A stretch of 7,157 nt of DNA, taken from the NCBI GenBank assembly GCA_026706395.1, contig JAPOYU010000130.1, forward strand, positions 1 through 7,157. The letters are read 5' to 3'. The notes under the pieces were generated by a model, which did no database searches, had not been told where the DNA came from, and saw nothing but the letters and a program-made list of their open reading frames with translations. The translations under genes and the position numbers were made by a program. Source of the stretch: Chloroflexota bacterium (GTDB taxonomy: Bacteria > Chloroflexota > Anaerolineae > Aggregatilineales > Phototrophicaceae). Positions 5,606 through 7,157 of this stretch are shown here, one piece after another. Position 1 is the first letter of the stretch. Each line of letters begins with the position of its first letter.

Positions 5606-6481
5606 TTGAGGCAGTTCATAATCGTGCCCCGAAGGCTTGGTCGCGCGCGGAAGAACGGCTCGCTGTTGGCAATGCCGACAGTGCTTTGGCTGGTCATCTT
5701 CTTCGTCGCCCCGCTGGTGATTGTGCTGGTCGTCAGCTTCATGTCGCGCGGTCGAGGCGGCGTCGCGGAACTGCCATTCACAGCCGCCCACTATGAACGC
5801 AGTTTCGGCATTTTCTCGATTATCTTGTGGCGCTCAATCGGGCTGGCGGCGCTCACAACCGTTGTCTGCCTCATCGCCGGTTATCCGCTGGCCTTCTTCA
5901 TCAGCACGCGGCGGCGGCGCCTGGTGCAGCAGATTACCTTGTTTCTGGTCATCCTCCCCTTCTGGACCAACTTCCTCATCCGCACCTACGCCTGGCGCAT
6001 CCTGCTCGGCGAAGAAGGCACGATCAACGGCTTCCTTATCAGTCTCGGCTTGATCAGCGAGCCGCTGGCGCTGCTGAACACGCAGTTCGCCGTGCTGGTT
6101 GGCTTGGTCTATGGCTTCCTGCCCTTCATGGTCTTGCCGATATTCGCTTCGGTGGAGCGCTTCAACTTCCGCTATGTCGACGCGGCGCATGACCTGGGCG
6201 CGAATGACGTGAGTGCCTTCCTGCGCGTCGTCCTGCCCTTGACGATGCCCGGTGTCCTGGCGGGCTGCGCGCTGGTCTTCATCCCATCTGTCGGCGCCTT
6301 CGTGACGCCGGATTTGCTCGGCGGCACCAAAGGACTGATGATCGGCAACCTGATCAACAATCAGTTCGGCGGCTCGGGCAACATGCCGCTGGGCTCGGCG
6401 CTTTCAATCGTCATGATGGCCGTGGTGATGCTGTCGCTGCTGGTCTATGTCTTCGCCAATCGGCGCGATCGCGGAGCCTGA
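5606..6481 (+). CDS. potB: Spermidine/putrescine-type ABC transporter permease (PotB family)
   Basis: This 291-residue protein (from TTG 5606) is an inner-membrane permease subunit of a polyamine-type ABC importer. Six hydrophobic segments lie at about residues 23-45, 72-100, 108-130, 157-183, 212-232 and 262-284. The cytoplasmic EAA loop that contacts the ATPase is VDAAHDLGANDVSAFLRVVL (191-210), ending in P-x-x-x-PG (G216). PFWTNFLIRTYAWRILL (118-134) is characteristic of PotB. No ATG fits: the frame's only early starts are TTG 5606 and GTG 5624, the latter giving 285 residues, and neither has a strong Shine-Dalgarno. The first in-frame ATG (5672) would remove the positively charged N-terminus. 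The gene is the first of the rightward unit, one base ahead of the second permease. PotA is not upstream, unlike in the E. coli potABCD order. The family is secure; related PotB-type permeases also carry other small cations, so the substrate is probable only. Confidence 0.93.
   Translation: MRQFIIVPRRLGRARKNGSLLAMPTVLWLVIFFVAPLVIVLVVSFMSRGRGGVAELPFTAAHYERSFGIFSIILWRSIGLAALTTVVCLIAGYPLAFFISTRRRRLVQQITLFLVILPFWTNFLIRTYAWRILLGEEGTINGFLISLGLISEPLALLNTQFAVLVGLVYGFLPFMVLPIFASVERFNFRYVDAAHDLGANDVSAFLRVVLPLTMPGVLAGCALVFIPSVGAFVTPDLLGGTKGLMIGNLINNQFGGSGNMPLGSALSIVMMAVVMLSLLVYVFANRRDRGA
6473..6476 (+). promoter_or_regulatory. Ribosome binding site of the second permease
   Basis: GGAG lies within the last codons of the first permease, six bases before the ATG at 6483. 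It supports coupled translation across the TGA-G-ATG junction. Confidence 0.6.
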
Positions 6482-6482
6482 G

Positions 6483-7157
6483 ATGGCGCAATCGCTCATC
6501 AACGAAGGCGCGATGGGGCGCAATCGGGTCATACGCCGGCTCGGCAGCGCTGGACTTTGGCTGAATCCGATCTTCGCCTATTTCTTCCTCTGGGCGCCGA
6601 TACTGATACTTGTCCTGTTCTCATTCAATAGCAGCCGCTCGGTCGCTTCATTCACCGGCTTCACCCTGAAGTGGTACAGCAACATCCTAAACAATGTGAT
6701 GGGGGCGGAAAGCGCCTTTTCGACAGAAATCATGCTCAACGCCTTTCGCAACAGCTTGTTCGTCGGGACGATCGCGACCGCCATCTCAACCGTGCTGGGC
6801 ACGATGATCGCGCTGGCGATGGCCCGGGGCCGATTTCGCGGTAAGCGCCTGCTGGACGGGCTGCTCTTCTTGCCCGTGGTCATCCCGGAGATCACGCAGG
6901 CGATATCGCTGGCGATCTTCTTCAAAGTCGTCTTCGACTGGGTCGCGCTGATCAGCGGCGAACGCATATTCCCCGGCTTCCACACGATAATCGCGGCGCA
7001 CGTCACCTTCAATATCTCCTACGTGGCGATTGTCGTGCGGGCGCGGCTGGCCGATATGAACCCGCAGCTGGAGGAAGCGGCGAACGACCTGGGCGCAAAT
7101 CCTTGGCAGACCTTCTGGCGCGTCACCTTTCCATTGATCTTGCCCGGCGTGATCTCC
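6483..7157 (+). CDS. potC: Spermidine/putrescine-type ABC transporter permease (PotC family), 3' end outside window
   Basis: I translated this by hand: 225 codons are open from ATG 6483 to the right edge, where the gene is cut. The first membrane helix (about 28-48) is followed by LFSFNSSRS (45-53), typical of PotC. LNAFRNSLFVGTIATAISTVLG (85-106), ARGRFRGKRLL (114-124) and FLPVVIPEITQAISL (129-143) are permease core motifs. The EAA loop is LEEAANDLGANPWQTFWRV (196-214), followed by PLILPG (217-222), so the catalytic core for ATPase coupling is present and only the last helix or so is missing. Compared with E. coli PotC as I recall it, two loops look longer, around residues 70-84 and 151-166. 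It pairs with the preceding permease to form the heterodimeric channel. PotD and PotA, if linked, should lie to the right. The family call is secure. Confidence 0.92.
   Translation, partial: MAQSLINEGAMGRNRVIRRLGSAGLWLNPIFAYFFLWAPILILVLFSFNSSRSVASFTGFTLKWYSNILNNVMGAESAFSTEIMLNAFRNSLFVGTIATAISTVLGTMIALAMARGRFRGKRLLDGLLFLPVVIPEITQAISLAIFFKVVFDWVALISGERIFPGFHTIIAAHVTFNISYVAIVVRARLADMNPQLEEAANDLGANPWQTFWRVTFPLILPGVIS

Overview
The window is bacterial DNA of moderately high GC (my estimate by eye is high-50s percent). It is densely packed, with two divergent transcription units and no RNA genes, mobile elements, CRISPR arrays or long repeats that I can see. Gene content, the polyamine-type ABC permeases and a DUF4013-like membrane protein suggest an environmental, Chloroflexota-like bacterium. 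That placement is a weak inference, because nothing in the window fixes the taxon.

The leftward unit (minus strand, read from about 5.5 kb down to 1) starts with a GNAT-family acetyltransferase (4622-5509). It is followed by an FAD-dependent amine oxidase (3351-4625), a nitrilase-superfamily C-N hydrolase most like N-carbamoylputrescine amidase (2452-3354), a PhzF-family isomerase-like protein (1569-2450), an aldo/keto reductase (555-1526) and a multi-pass membrane protein cut off by the left edge (1-490). The first four genes are translationally coupled: two ATGA overlaps, then a one-base gap. The aldo/keto reductase has its own AGGAGG ribosome binding site. The membrane protein may have its own promoter.

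The rightward unit (5606 to the right edge) encodes two permease subunits of a PotB/PotC-type spermidine/putrescine ABC importer. The second subunit is cut off by the window. The ATPase (PotA) and binding protein (PotD) are not visible.

A compact AT-richer stretch of about 96 bp (5510-5605) separates the two units and carries an imperfect 34-bp dyad. A working model, which is inference, is that a polyamine or related amine is imported by the Pot permease. It would then be acetylated, oxidised to an aldehyde and/or hydrolysed as a carbamoyl or amide derivative, with the aldo/keto reductase reducing aldehyde products. The most distinctive point is that the GNAT protein resembles the N-terminal half of the known fused GNAT/nitrilase proteins. 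Here the two halves are separate genes with an amine oxidase between them.
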